Shown: positions 38,590-46,110, counted from the stretch's first letter. The stretch is DNA of 46,110 bases from an uncultured Bacteroides sp. (GCA_944322355.1 CALUOT010000018.1:1-46110); one strand, 5' to 3'. Made by a program: numbers and translations. Notes: generated by a model from the letters alone, not told the origin.

Positions 38590-39327
38590 CTAATACCATA
38601 TTCCACAATGATATTCCACCAGAACTTTTTTATCCACTTCTTTTATTTTAGTTATTTGTTTCTTCCGAAAGCTATATTTTACTTTCCACCTCATCTGCAC
38701 CAGCCCTTTCCAGTCATCAAACCAGCAATGGGAAATAGAAGCAAAGCCATCACGTAGTGTCACCGAAACATTTAAGTCCGGAGACCAAATGCTTTTTATT
38801 TCTTCCTGTATATGTTCACTTTTTTCATGCAAGTTGAATATACCAAGATGTATATTCGCAATGTCTTTATCAAGAAGCACAAAAGTTCTTCCTTCATATC
38901 CTCCATGCCAACGCATTCCTGTTAACCGGAAAGTCTGGCTTAATAAAAATGCCTGCCAAATAGCTTCAGGGGTATAAGGTAACGTAATGTGTCTAAAAGG
39001 ATTCCGTGGTTTAAGGCGTGTCTTATAGAAAGGTATGGAAAGGTTAGCCATTCTCAGTGTTTTTACCATTACACATCCATATTTGAAAGCTCTATCTGAA
39101 GGGCGTGGTAACTTCCTGGATCTAGCGTAAAGTCGTAACACTGAATTCGTATGTTCACGTGAACGGTAATCATCCAGCACATAATTTTCATCTAATGTCA
39201 GGTCTGGAAGCTTACGTAAAAATACATTCAGATTATCCATTGCGTCGGTATTGAAAAAATCGACAAACTTTATGTATTCATCCGTAATGCGACTAAGGTT
39301 GTTCTGTTTTTCTTCTCTATATTCCAT
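38590..39327 (-). CDS. Protein of unknown function in the island operon
   Basis: 245 aa, no recognised domain, no signal peptide or membrane segment. Features: an acidic N-terminal helical part (EEKQNNLSRITDEYIKFVDFF), a basic middle rich in Arg/Lys (YARSRKLPRPSDRAFKYG, FYKTRLKPRNPF), an aromatic segment WQAFLLSQTFRLTGMRWHGG, and a strand-rich C terminus. The basic stretches could contact nucleic acid, but this is only an impression. It lies 17 bases after the 190-aa gene and is followed by the ADP-ribosylglycohydrolase remnant only 2 bases after its stop codon, showing operon membership. Confidence 0.75.
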   Translation of the reverse strand: MEYREEKQNNLSRITDEYIKFVDFFNTDAMDNLNVFLRKLPDLTLDENYVLDDYRSREHTNSVLRLYARSRKLPRPSDRAFKYGCVMVKTLRMANLSIPFYKTRLKPRNPFRHITLPYTPEAIWQAFLLSQTFRLTGMRWHGGYEGRTFVLLDKDIANIHLGIFNLHEKSEHIQEEIKSIWSPDLNVSVTLRDGFASISHCWFDDWKGLVQMRWKVKYSFRKKQITKIKEVDKKVLVEYHCGIWY

Positions 39328-39344
39328 ATTGCTTATGCGAACGA

Positions 39345-39917
39345 TTATTCTTCTGAAAAAAGTTCATCATACATTTTTGACTTTACTAATTCCAGCCAAC
39401 TTGGTCGACAGGTGAAAATCACTCTACAGATTTTTTTCTTGCAGTGTTCTTGCACTCCGAATGGACTTTTCGTAGAATGAATGAGATCTATTTCCCATCC
39501 TTCCATAATCATTCCCGCTCTGATTTTGAGCAACAACTTTTTGTCAGGCGATGAGTCATTCTTTTGATGCACATTTTCCACCATTTTATAATAAGACAGA
39601 CATATTTCTCCGGTAATCCAATCCGCAAAAATTTTGTCTTCTCCTGAGAATAGATAATCTAAGCCTACTTCTCGGCCATCAATAAACGCTTGTAAACTTA
39701 CCAAGTAAAGTTTATTGTCTTCAATAATCCATTTTCCTCTATATTGGGCAAACTTGAAAGTAAATGATTGGTCTTCAATAATCCACTTCCCTCTATATTG
39801 GGAACATCTGAAAGTAAAGAAGATATCCTCACGGTCAGATTGTGGAGATGACGATTGGGGATTATAATAATAGTCTTCACCTTTATAGATTAAGTGCTCT
39901 TTGAATTGTACAGGCAT
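39345..39917 (-). CDS. Protein of unknown function with an internal 18-residue tandem repeat
   Basis: 190 aa, cytoplasmic, no recognised domain. Residues about 34-68 contain two nearly identical 18-residue blocks centred on QYRGKWIIED, so the gene carries a 54-bp in-frame duplication (about 39704-39811). The core reads like a lipocalin-type or META-like beta-strand (YRGKWIIEDNKLYLVSLQ), with later motifs DYLFSGEDKIFADWITGEICL. Similar strand-turn-strand segments occur in small hypothetical proteins annotated beside mobile elements, but no function follows. It is placed between the DUF1848 gene (22 bases) and the 245-aa gene (17 bases). Confidence 0.78.
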   Translation of the reverse strand: MPVQFKEHLIYKGEDYYYNPQSSSPQSDREDIFFTFRCSQYRGKWIIEDQSFTFKFAQYRGKWIIEDNKLYLVSLQAFIDGREVGLDYLFSGEDKIFADWITGEICLSYYKMVENVHQKNDSSPDKKLLLKIRAGMIMEGWEIDLIHSTKSPFGVQEHCKKKICRVIFTCRPSWLELVKSKMYDELFSEE

Positions 39918-39939
39918 AATTGTTGAATACGTTGTACTA

Positions 39940-40989
39940 TCAATCTATTAAACTTTCACTCTCATCCGAATGCCTTTCTTTATTCCGTAAAACGCATTCC
40001 TTACTCGTATTGGCATAGCAATACACACAGAAATGCCGGCAAGTATCATACATACCGATGTCTTTGCTCACCATGCAACCGCAGATTTTGCGTTGGCCCT
40101 TATCTTTTAGGTTCTTTCTATCCGCAGGAATAGAAGGAATTTCACCAAACAAATCCGGTTCAGGAAGTTTGCCCGTATGCAGATAATAGACCAATTCCCT
40201 ATCTTCACCGAACACCCGTTCCATCAACTCTCCGTCTATGCAACGGTTATGCTCAATATTATATACATCCAAATCCATTTCTTCAGCACAAGTCGCTAAC
40301 TGGAGGTTCCATCCCTCAGAAGCCCAAATATCTCGAAGTTTCGTCAAGCCTTCCACAATCTCCCGACGCTGCATTTCGTCCATTTCAGCCATTTCTACAT
40401 TCTCTTTAGTGAAACACATTGTTTCCTTCACCAAATTATTTTGTACTTTGCGATAAGCTTTTATGTCCACAAAGCTAAATACGAGTTTATCCGTATAGCC
40501 TTTCAATTGATTGCCGATTTTCCAGATGCGGTTGAGTAACGTACGCGGTGTGATGGCAGGAGTCAGAATCAAAGGATCAAAACGCCAAATGACCCGTTCA
40601 TGCCCGATTCTTTCCGATAATTCCCGAAAAGTTTTAATTCTTTCTTCCACACTTGGCACGTTTGGTTCAAACCCTTCATTCACATAATCATTCAATGTCA
40701 CTTGGAAATAATAATGGATGCCTCGCTCGTCCAACTCATGCAAGTAAGGTAATATAGGTTGGGGATTCTTCGTCCAAAAGACAATGACTTTGCAGCGTGC
40801 AAACGAGACGTACATTTTCTGACGGTTGAACGGATTGTACCACACGCAATACCCTTTCTTTAAACGGTTGAAGAACCATTTGGCATAAAAGGCAGGTATG
40901 TCCGTAGAGCGGCTAGCGGAAATAATTACCGGAATGATTGCTTCTACTTGTTTACCGGAATCGGTGGTTATAATTTGTTTATCTATCAT
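39940..40989 (-). CDS. DUF1848 family protein with C-terminal cysteine cluster
   Basis: 349 aa. The family pattern is clear: ISASRSTDIPAFYAKWFFNRL at the start, then WYNPFNRQKMYVS, VIVFWTKNPQPILPYLHEL, YYFQVTLNDY, RVIWRFDPLILTP and a TIM-barrel-like strand order. Near the C terminus C303, C305, C317, C321 and C324 occur. C317-C321-C324 form CxxxCxxC, the spacing of radical-SAM iron-sulphur sites, although here at the end of the protein instead of the first barrel strand. Function is unknown; repair or modification of nucleic acid is one possibility. Its start overlaps the 681-aa gene by 11 bases. Confidence 0.88.
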   Translation of the reverse strand: MIDKQIITTDSGKQVEAIIPVIISASRSTDIPAFYAKWFFNRLKKGYCVWYNPFNRQKMYVSFARCKVIVFWTKNPQPILPYLHELDERGIHYYFQVTLNDYVNEGFEPNVPSVEERIKTFRELSERIGHERVIWRFDPLILTPAITPRTLLNRIWKIGNQLKGYTDKLVFSFVDIKAYRKVQNNLVKETMCFTKENVEMAEMDEMQRREIVEGLTKLRDIWASEGWNLQLATCAEEMDLDVYNIEHNRCIDGELMERVFGEDRELVYYLHTGKLPEPDLFGEIPSIPADRKNLKDKGQRKICGCMVSKDIGMYDTCRHFCVYCYANTSKECVLRNKERHSDESESLID

Positions 40990-43024
40990 TACGTTTCCTT
41001 TTTAAGGCTTCTTCAACCAAATTTGCAATATCATCAGTAAATAATCCTTTTAACTCTTGATGCAGCTTATATTTTCCTTTACCATCTTGCTTGCAAAGAT
41101 TGATAAAATGATCAATGTGATTATCACTCATATATATTTTATCATTAGCCGTATAATTCCAGTTTTCTTTTAAACGCTCTTTTGCTTTTGACGGAAATGA
41201 TTGCAAACATTCCAAATTAGGTAAATCATAACACTGCTCTTTATCAAATAAAGTTCTATCTTCTTCTTTTTGCGTCTTTCTTTTTAGTTTTTCTAAATTA
41301 GGTTTGTAATTTGGGTATAATTCTTTACATAATTTTTTCCATGGCTTATTTTTCCGGTTCCATATCTTTGAATCTAATTTTTTCATGAAAACAGATGTAT
41401 CTTGATAGTCTTTATATTGCTCTAAAACACGTTTTAGTTCTACCTCAAGCTCTTTCTGCTTACTTAATCCTTTTTTTATCCGGCTCCAGCTTTCCAAAAT
41501 TCTTTCCTCAAAAGAACGAATTGGTACTATTTTCTCTTCATTACTATTCTCATTTTGCAATTTTGGAGATATCCCCAATAATTGCCCATACAATTCTGTA
41601 TATACATTCGCAACATACTGTTTGTCATCAAGTTCAAATAAGTTATCTGTAAAATCTCTTGTCAAATTAGCAAATCCATTTAATTCACCATAAAAGGCAA
41701 AGGCTAAACGATAATCAGACATTCCTTTACTTCGCATAAAAGCAAGAAGTTTATTCCAATCATCTCCTTTTGCTATAACCGCAGCAATAGATGAAATCAA
41801 ATAATTATTCCATTCGAAAGACGAGTCTTGCCCTTGAACATACCGACGCATTTGATTTAATGTTTGCTTACTACTGCTATTATCCCATTGTTCACCATAC
41901 ACTTCTTTCGCTTTTATTGTAACTGCATCCGAAAGTTCTTTCTTAAACAAATTAGTTTTACCATTATATGTCTTTAAAAGCAAAACTGTATTTATCCACG
42001 CTTTCATCACTTCATTCTCTATTGAATCCGAGACAAAGTTATTTACGATTTTGTTTAATAAACAATCTGTTACAATAATTTCTTCAGAAAAGACTGATAA
42101 TAGTCTGCTTTCTTTACGAATTTGCGACTCTAATTTATCCCATTCTTTATTTAACCAATTTAATGCAATGTTATCTTCTTGTGAAGGATGTTCCAAAGCA
42201 TCCATTATGACTCTTTTATTAATTATGTCAGGAAAAGTTGTACCAAACCGTACACACTGATTTATAACCTCTTCTATTTCTTGTGGATTTGCCAACTTTG
42301 ATTGCAAATATGAAATCACAGGAATTGTTTTCTGAAACTCTCCAAATAAAACACTTAATCGTGTATTTTGATAACTTGTCAAGTCTTGCGATTCGGAAGA
42401 TACTACAGCTGAAAATATATCCTGCAATTCTTGCAAAATATTATATTTTCTTGTCGCTTCTGGAGATTCAGAGAGTATGCTTCCTATATAATAACCGTAT
42501 AATAAGCCTTTCATTTTATTTATACGATAATCCAATTCCATTTCTTTTACATTCAAGCCTATATGGAGGGAATCATTATTATCCAGCAAAAGATTCATAT
42601 ACTGATAGTCTTCTACAACCATACGACTTTGATAGACACTTATCAACTTAGTTTCAAGACTATTATCTGACATTGACAAGGCTCTATATCTGTCCTGTTC
42701 CGAAAAAAATATGAATTTTGTCCGCCAAGGTGACAAATAAATAGTATGGTCTGCATAAAACATTCCATTTTTCATGTTTGGAAAATCTTCATCTGTACAT
42801 ATTTCTACAAGCATAGGGTGGTCTTCCATATCACTTGCAGGACGTACAAAACGAAATGGTTTTTCATAAAGGAGAATTGCAGTATCTATATTATTTTCAG
42901 GAATTTTAGTCCAGCGTGAATATCCAAATCCCCTTTGTGCATAAAACGCCTTGGGAGAAATACTCTCACTTGACAATATATTATTAAAATTGAGAGTTGA
43001 AGTCGGTATATATAATTTTCTCAT
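40979..43024 (-). CDS. Large protein of unknown function, partner of the SF1 helicase
   Basis: 681 aa, no recognised domain. The first about 130 residues look globular and strand-rich (RKLYIPTSTLNFNNILSSESISP, RFVRPASDMEDHPMLVEI, YLSPWRTKFIFF). The rest is mainly helical, with a basic, probable coiled-coil region at about 520-620 (LKRVLEQYKDYQ, KKLDSKIWNRKNKPWKK, KLKRKTQKEEDRTLF). There are no obvious nuclease, ATPase or membrane motifs. The gene begins 2 bases after the helicase stop and overlaps the DUF1848 gene by 11 bases, so it is translationally linked to both. It is notably AT-rich compared with the housekeeping part. The role is likely the specific or effector component of a helicase-containing system (inference). 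Confidence 0.82.
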   Translation of the reverse strand: MRKLYIPTSTLNFNNILSSESISPKAFYAQRGFGYSRWTKIPENNIDTAILLYEKPFRFVRPASDMEDHPMLVEICTDEDFPNMKNGMFYADHTIYLSPWRTKFIFFSEQDRYRALSMSDNSLETKLISVYQSRMVVEDYQYMNLLLDNNDSLHIGLNVKEMELDYRINKMKGLLYGYYIGSILSESPEATRKYNILQELQDIFSAVVSSESQDLTSYQNTRLSVLFGEFQKTIPVISYLQSKLANPQEIEEVINQCVRFGTTFPDIINKRVIMDALEHPSQEDNIALNWLNKEWDKLESQIRKESRLLSVFSEEIIVTDCLLNKIVNNFVSDSIENEVMKAWINTVLLLKTYNGKTNLFKKELSDAVTIKAKEVYGEQWDNSSSKQTLNQMRRYVQGQDSSFEWNNYLISSIAAVIAKGDDWNKLLAFMRSKGMSDYRLAFAFYGELNGFANLTRDFTDNLFELDDKQYVANVYTELYGQLLGISPKLQNENSNEEKIVPIRSFEERILESWSRIKKGLSKQKELEVELKRVLEQYKDYQDTSVFMKKLDSKIWNRKNKPWKKLCKELYPNYKPNLEKLKRKTQKEEDRTLFDKEQCYDLPNLECLQSFPSKAKERLKENWNYTANDKIYMSDNHIDHFINLCKQDGKGKYKLHQELKGLFTDDIANLVEEALKRKRNDR

Positions 43025-43026
43025 AA

Positions 43027-44154
43027 TTAAATATCTTCTATTTCTTCTATTTCTGATGTCTTATATAAATCTTGAGGTATATTTAATAAAGGTGACGGCA
43101 ATAAGTTATTATACATTATATATAAATCTTTATACGTACGTGTCATCGCAACATAAAGAGCTTTACGCAAATCTCCTTCATCAACAAACGATTCTATACA
43201 CGGCAAAAAAATTGTTTCGAATTGTAATCCTTTAGCGCTATGATAAGTCATTACCTTTGGATTAGTGGTTGAAAAATTTAAGGAATCTTTATTGTTACGA
43301 TAATCTACATTATCATTATATTTCATTTCTATGTTTATCCCTACAGATTGTAATGCTATGCTTGCTTCTTTAACTATTTCATTTTGAGGTAATAATATAG
43401 CAACATCCGACAAGTCTTTTCTTTTAATAATGTCTTTGATCGCATTTATTTGCTCTAATAAATCATTGTACTTTAATATATAAGGGACAGACTTTTCTTG
43501 ACTCTTATAAACTGTCTCATCAAATGGAGGTAAATCTTCACCTATATATTGAACAAATCTTGCAATTCCGATTGGCAACCGATAATTATAAAATAAAGGC
43601 CAATCTTTGGGTTTCTCGCCTCTCGGTAAAAGATAGCCTATTTCGTCAACAGACATTGTATCCTTCTTCTGAGCATAAATTGATTGGGCAGAATCTCCAA
43701 AGAAAAAGAAACACTTTTGAGTAGCACCTATAAACTCTAATATTTCTTCCTCTGTGAAATCTTGTATTTCATCTACTATCACATAATCTGAAGTTGGCTT
43801 ATTCGGAATTTTTTCGCCATTTTCATCACGGGCGTATACCATGTACATTGCACCATTTGCATATACTTTGGGTATCTTTTTCCATTTCCATTCTTCATGA
43901 TACAAAAACTTGTTGTGAAGTCCTAATTCTTTTCTCCCTGAGTTCATATAATTACACAAAGCTTTAGTATAAACTATGATTTGATAATTATCTCCACGTT
44001 CTTTTTGTATACGCTGGGCTTTTATCAAAGCAAGAACAGATTTTCCACTACCTGCACATCCCATGACAATGCAAGATTTATCTAGCGTAGCCATTAATGC
44101 CTTAATCTGATATTCGTCCAATTCAGATTCTTTTACCATCCAGTCTTTTTTCAT
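43027..44154 (-). CDS. Compact UvrD/Rep-like SF1 helicase
   Basis: 375 aa from the ATG complementary to 44152-44154; a TTG seven codons upstream would overlap the methyltransferase gene and is less likely. All SF1A motifs are present: Q-motif-like DEYQIKAL, Walker A GCAGSGKS (32-39), Walker B DEIQD (128-132), motif III FFGDSAQSIY (151-160), motif IV YNYR (189-192), motif V MTYHSAKGLQFE (302-313) and motif VI LYVAMTRTYKD (333-343). Family members such as UvrD are about 700 aa; the 1B/2B insertions are essentially missing. It is probably a DNA or RNA helicase or ATP-driven switch rather than a processive repair enzyme. Seven bases separate it from the methyltransferase and two from the 681-aa gene. 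Confidence 0.93.
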   Translation of the reverse strand: MKKDWMVKESELDEYQIKALMATLDKSCIVMGCAGSGKSVLALIKAQRIQKERGDNYQIIVYTKALCNYMNSGRKELGLHNKFLYHEEWKWKKIPKVYANGAMYMVYARDENGEKIPNKPTSDYVIVDEIQDFTEEEILEFIGATQKCFFFFGDSAQSIYAQKKDTMSVDEIGYLLPRGEKPKDWPLFYNYRLPIGIARFVQYIGEDLPPFDETVYKSQEKSVPYILKYNDLLEQINAIKDIIKRKDLSDVAILLPQNEIVKEASIALQSVGINIEMKYNDNVDYRNNKDSLNFSTTNPKVMTYHSAKGLQFETIFLPCIESFVDEGDLRKALYVAMTRTYKDLYIMYNNLLPSPLLNIPQDLYKTSEIEEIEDI

Positions 44155-44161
44155 ACTATTT

Positions 44162-45016
44162 CTATTTTTGTACAATTCTCCACGCCACCTTACTTATATC
44201 ACGTATTCGTTCAGAATGCGAAATAAAAAAAGCCTGATTATAACCATCATTTTTACTTACCACATTACAACCTGCCGCTTTCAATCCTTTATCCATCATA
44301 CAAGGCAACCATTTTTGCGACACATTATTGTATGAAGTCACATCAACCAAAACAACGATACCATCATCATTCAATTTGGATAGCAAAAATCGGACAATAT
44401 GTTCATACGCATTTTGTTTCTCAAACCTTTCTTTCGTCACAAACTCGCAAATGGATTTGAATGACATAATTATATCGTACTTATCCGTAAGAAGTGTATC
44501 CAGAATGGTCAAATCGTAAAAATCATCAATCCTTACAGGAATTACCTGATATTGAATATTCAACTGCGCTTGTTCAGAATAGCTTTGGATAATGTCCTCA
44601 AAAAGACGAAGCGCATCCTGATTGCCGTCAAAAGCTATTATTCTGACTTGTTTTGTACAAGGCAAACATTTACCAATAGCCTCTAACAGACCTATTATTT
44701 CCCCACCTGTTCCGCATCCAAAATCAAAAACGGATATACTTTCTCGATTCTGCCATTCTTGTAAGTGCTGCTTGAAGTATTCACTGAAAATACAATATGC
44801 CTCCGTATAACTACGAGGGAAATAAGTACCCAAGTAGTTCAACACATTATTTTTATCCCAATCAATAACAGTCATGTCTGAATTGAAAGGACAATAATTG
44901 GCTTTCTGTTGATTGAATATATAATCATCCAACCATTGAGGGAGAGATACACAATTAAACATAAATATCGCTCTCTTGTTTCCACCGACTCCTGGCAGAA
45001 AATTTTCATTTTTCAT
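44162..45016 (-). CDS. Class I SAM-dependent methyltransferase
   Basis: 284 aa from the ATG complementary to 45014-45016; a GTG two codons upstream is possible. The Rossmann methyltransferase fold is shown by motif I VFDFGCGTGGE (about 97-106), the acidic end of the second strand IIAFDGNQ (about 126-133), YDIIMSFKSICEF (motif IV region, about 180-192) and GIVVLVDVTSY. No NPPY/DPPY motif for N6-adenine or PCxxC for cytosine methylation occurs, so it is not a standard restriction-modification DNA methylase. Substrate could be RNA, protein or a small molecule. It is the first gene of the island operon; a terminator-like hairpin lies just upstream. Confidence 0.9.
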   Translation of the reverse strand: MKNENFLPGVGGNKRAIFMFNCVSLPQWLDDYIFNQQKANYCPFNSDMTVIDWDKNNVLNYLGTYFPRSYTEAYCIFSEYFKQHLQEWQNRESISVFDFGCGTGGEIIGLLEAIGKCLPCTKQVRIIAFDGNQDALRLFEDIIQSYSEQAQLNIQYQVIPVRIDDFYDLTILDTLLTDKYDIIMSFKSICEFVTKERFEKQNAYEHIVRFLLSKLNDDGIVVLVDVTSYNNVSQKWLPCMMDKGLKAAGCNVVSKNDGYNQAFFISHSERIRDISKVAWRIVQK

Positions 45017-45032
45017 GGTCACCTATATACAC

Positions 45033-45121
45033 AAAAAAACGTGGAGCCAGTCTGTCACTCGTTCCACGCAGTAAAGGCTCTCGCATTGCCCGGTAAGCCG
45101 AAACGAGCAACGCTGAAAGCC
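45033..45121 (-). ncRNA. Structured leader RNA with intrinsic terminator before the island operon
   Basis: Reading the minus strand, a nested stem occupies 45121-45076. The outer pairing is 76-79 with 118-121, the middle pairing 83-89 with 107-113 (with a G-U pair valid only on this strand), and the inner stem is CGG-CTTA-CCG. It is followed by a terminator hairpin (CGTGGA/TCCACG, 45068-45040) and seven T's (45039-45033). The terminator ends 16 bases before the methyltransferase ATG, so either this is a small RNA or an attenuator that must be read through. No perfect TAnnTTTG box was found upstream on this strand. Confidence 0.55.
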
Positions 45122-45156
45122 CCACGCCGATGTAATATAAATAATGTACCCAAAGA

Positions 45157-45420
45157 ATGACAGGAGAATGCCATTTGACTTTAGGAACGTATATAGTACA
45201 CCACCTAGGGCGTTCCCGTTGCTTTGTTTTTGACTTACCGTTGAATTTGCGAGATTCTTACTGCGTCAAAACCAAAGCGTACAGTTACGCCTTTTATGTA
45301 TATGTGTCCGCCCCACCTCTGCCCAATAGGGCTTTCAGCATGGATGCAGACATGGCAAAATTAAAGAAATTCTTGCAAAGTCTGTTCCTATTCAAGTATA
45401 AATCTGTCTGTATCTTCTGA
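45157..45420 (+). CDS. Doubtful small ORF in the island intergenic region
   Basis: 87 codons, beginning MTGECHLTLGTYIVHH and ending YKSVCIF. No domain is recognised and no promoter box was seen. It overlaps by ATGA with a longer plus-strand frame that runs antisense to the methyltransferase leader, which argues against both being real. The 553-base gap 45017-45574 otherwise holds the leader RNA, a small hairpin GCGTA-CAGT-TACGC (45277-45290) and the promoter of the next gene. Confidence 0.2.
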   Translation: MTGECHLTLGTYIVHHLGRSRCFVFDLPLNLRDSYCVKTKAYSYAFYVYVSAPPLPNRAFSMDADMAKLKKFLQSLFLFKYKSVCIF

Positions 45421-45519
45421 AATTAACATTCCTTTTGGATTACCAGAAGCCATTTATTACCGAGCGTAACCATGAGAAGCTAGTCCACAAGAGAGTAGAG
45501 CTAATTAATATTGTAAGAA

Positions 45520-45554
45520 TTTGATGTATAATCGAATAAAAAAACGTAATTTTG
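45520..45554 (+). promoter_or_regulatory. Promoter of the DUF1016 nuclease gene
   Basis: -33 TTTG at 45520-45523 and -7 TAATTTTG at 45547-45554 (TAnnTTTG), with a 23-base spacing. The -7 box ends 20 bases before the ATG. Confidence 0.65.
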
Positions 45555-45574
45555 TAAATATATCAAAGAAGATT

Positions 45575-46110
45575 ATGGTTAAAAACACAGACAAACAAAT
45601 AATTGATAACTTGGCAGATAACTTCCGTGGTTATGCGGCACTGCTTCGTAAAATCAAGCAACGAGTATTGGTTGCCCAACAACGGGCAATTTATGCCGCC
45701 AACGAAGAAATGCTCCGAATGTATTGGGATATTGGAGGTATGTTGCAGCAAAGCCAAGATGTAGATGGTTGGGGCAAAAAAACCTTGCAACGGCTGGCAG
45801 AGGATTTAAAAAACGATTATTCTGAAATAAAAGGATTCACTGTACGTAATATGCAATATATGGTGCAATTCTTTAATGAGTACAATCAGGAACTTACGAT
45901 GGTAAAATGGACAGTTTCTCCAATTGCGAAATCAGTGATTTCGCAATTGAATGAATATAATTTTACCCTCCCCATCAAACATCTGGATTGGACACACAAT
46001 CTTGTACTGATAAAGCAGGTCAAGGACATTCGAGCACGCTATTGGTATATGGTGCAGAGCATTACCAATCACTGGACGACACGCTATCTGCAAGAAGCCA
46101 TCAAACTTGA
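45575..46110 (+). CDS. DUF1016/YhcG family PDDEXK nuclease, N-terminal part (cut by right window edge)
   Basis: 178 codons visible, starting MVKNTDKQIIDNLADNFRGY. The N-terminal DUF1016 domain is recognisable from the helix pair around YWDIGGMLQQ, WGKKTLQRLAEDLKNDY and FTVRNMQYMVQFFNEY. Then, after a linker, LDWTHNLVLIKQVKDIRARYWYM matches the segment that precedes the nuclease domain. The catalytic PDDEXK part lies beyond the window. YhcG-type proteins are often found in defence and restriction-modification islands. The linker contains a perfect 29-bp DNA palindrome at 45921-45949. It is divergent from the methyltransferase operon. Confidence 0.9.
   Translation, partial: MVKNTDKQIIDNLADNFRGYAALLRKIKQRVLVAQQRAIYAANEEMLRMYWDIGGMLQQSQDVDGWGKKTLQRLAEDLKNDYSEIKGFTVRNMQYMVQFFNEYNQELTMVKWTVSPIAKSVISQLNEYNFTLPIKHLDWTHNLVLIKQVKDIRARYWYMVQSITNHWTTRYLQEAIKL
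45921..45949. repeat. Perfect 29-bp palindrome inside the DUF1016 gene
   Basis: CAATTGCGAAATCA, a single G, then TGATTTCGCAATTG: 14-bp arms with no mismatch. It lies in the linker between the two DUF1016 segments and encodes in frame part of PIAKSVISQLN. Confidence 0.9.

Noticed and set aside
43027-44154. Helicase regarded as a degraded pseudogene because of its short length
   Set aside because: All helicase motifs are intact and spacing to neighbours is operon-like.
44155-44175. TTG start for the helicase
   Set aside because: It would overlap the methyltransferase and add seven residues of no apparent function; ATG at 44154 is preferred.
44909-45160. Plus-strand frame MIEYIIIQPL antisense to the methyltransferase start
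   Set aside because: It runs through the start of a convincing gene and through the leader RNA structure; likely chance, despite its ATGA overlap with the next small ORF.

Overview
The window comes from a gut-type member of the Bacteroidales (Bacteroides, Phocaeicola or Parabacteroides). The evidence is a SusC/SusD pair with a surface lipoprotein, a fused SecDF, many TAnnTTTG (-7) promoter boxes in place of E. coli-type ones, several secreted glycoside hydrolases, and starts without Shine-Dalgarno sequences. No rRNA or tRNA genes, IS elements or CRISPR arrays were seen.

Layout. 1-8983 is housekeeping: glyQS (cut at the left edge), secDF, an endonuclease/phosphatase-fold membrane protein, two overlapping rhomboid proteases, and argS. 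9142-12556 holds a GH84 beta-N-acetylglucosaminidase and an alkaline phosphatase. 12703-16186 is central metabolism: pta-ackA, divergent from lrgA-lrgB. 16419-28430 is a polysaccharide utilisation locus: susD, susC, a DUF4959/DUF5000-type lipoprotein, an ECF sigma factor with no anti-sigma gene, a membrane sensor that ends directly in an AraC DNA-binding domain, and a GH28/GH49-like beta-helix enzyme. 28634-31322 encodes a lipoprotein with an HExxH motif and two related small secreted proteins. 31587-38121 is a two-gene operon: a 1122-residue protein with three complete GH43 catalytic domains, then a GH2 beta-galactosidase. 38471-45016 is an AT-rich, tightly packed operon: methyltransferase, compact SF1 helicase, unknown 681-aa protein, DUF1848 protein, two unknowns and a truncated ADP-ribosylglycohydrolase. 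A DUF1016/YhcG-type nuclease gene runs off the right edge. This right end looks like a horizontally acquired, possibly defence-related island.

Two things stand out. First, six intergenic regions contain short arrays of repeated units with an exact 22- or 23-bp period. In three of them the unit is clearly a 17- or 18-bp palindrome followed by a variable 5-bp spacer, and a fourth (after argS) is a weaker version of the same plan. The palindrome sequence is private to each locus, although the architecture is shared. The remaining two regions, 27 kb apart, carry copies of a single element built from three 22-bp direct units. All three convergent gene pairs in the window have an array and none of the divergent pairs does. 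Second, the 38.5-45 kb operon has the compactness and gene types expected of an uncharacterised defence system. It is preceded by a strong RNA stem-loop and a terminator placed only about 16 bases before the first start codon.
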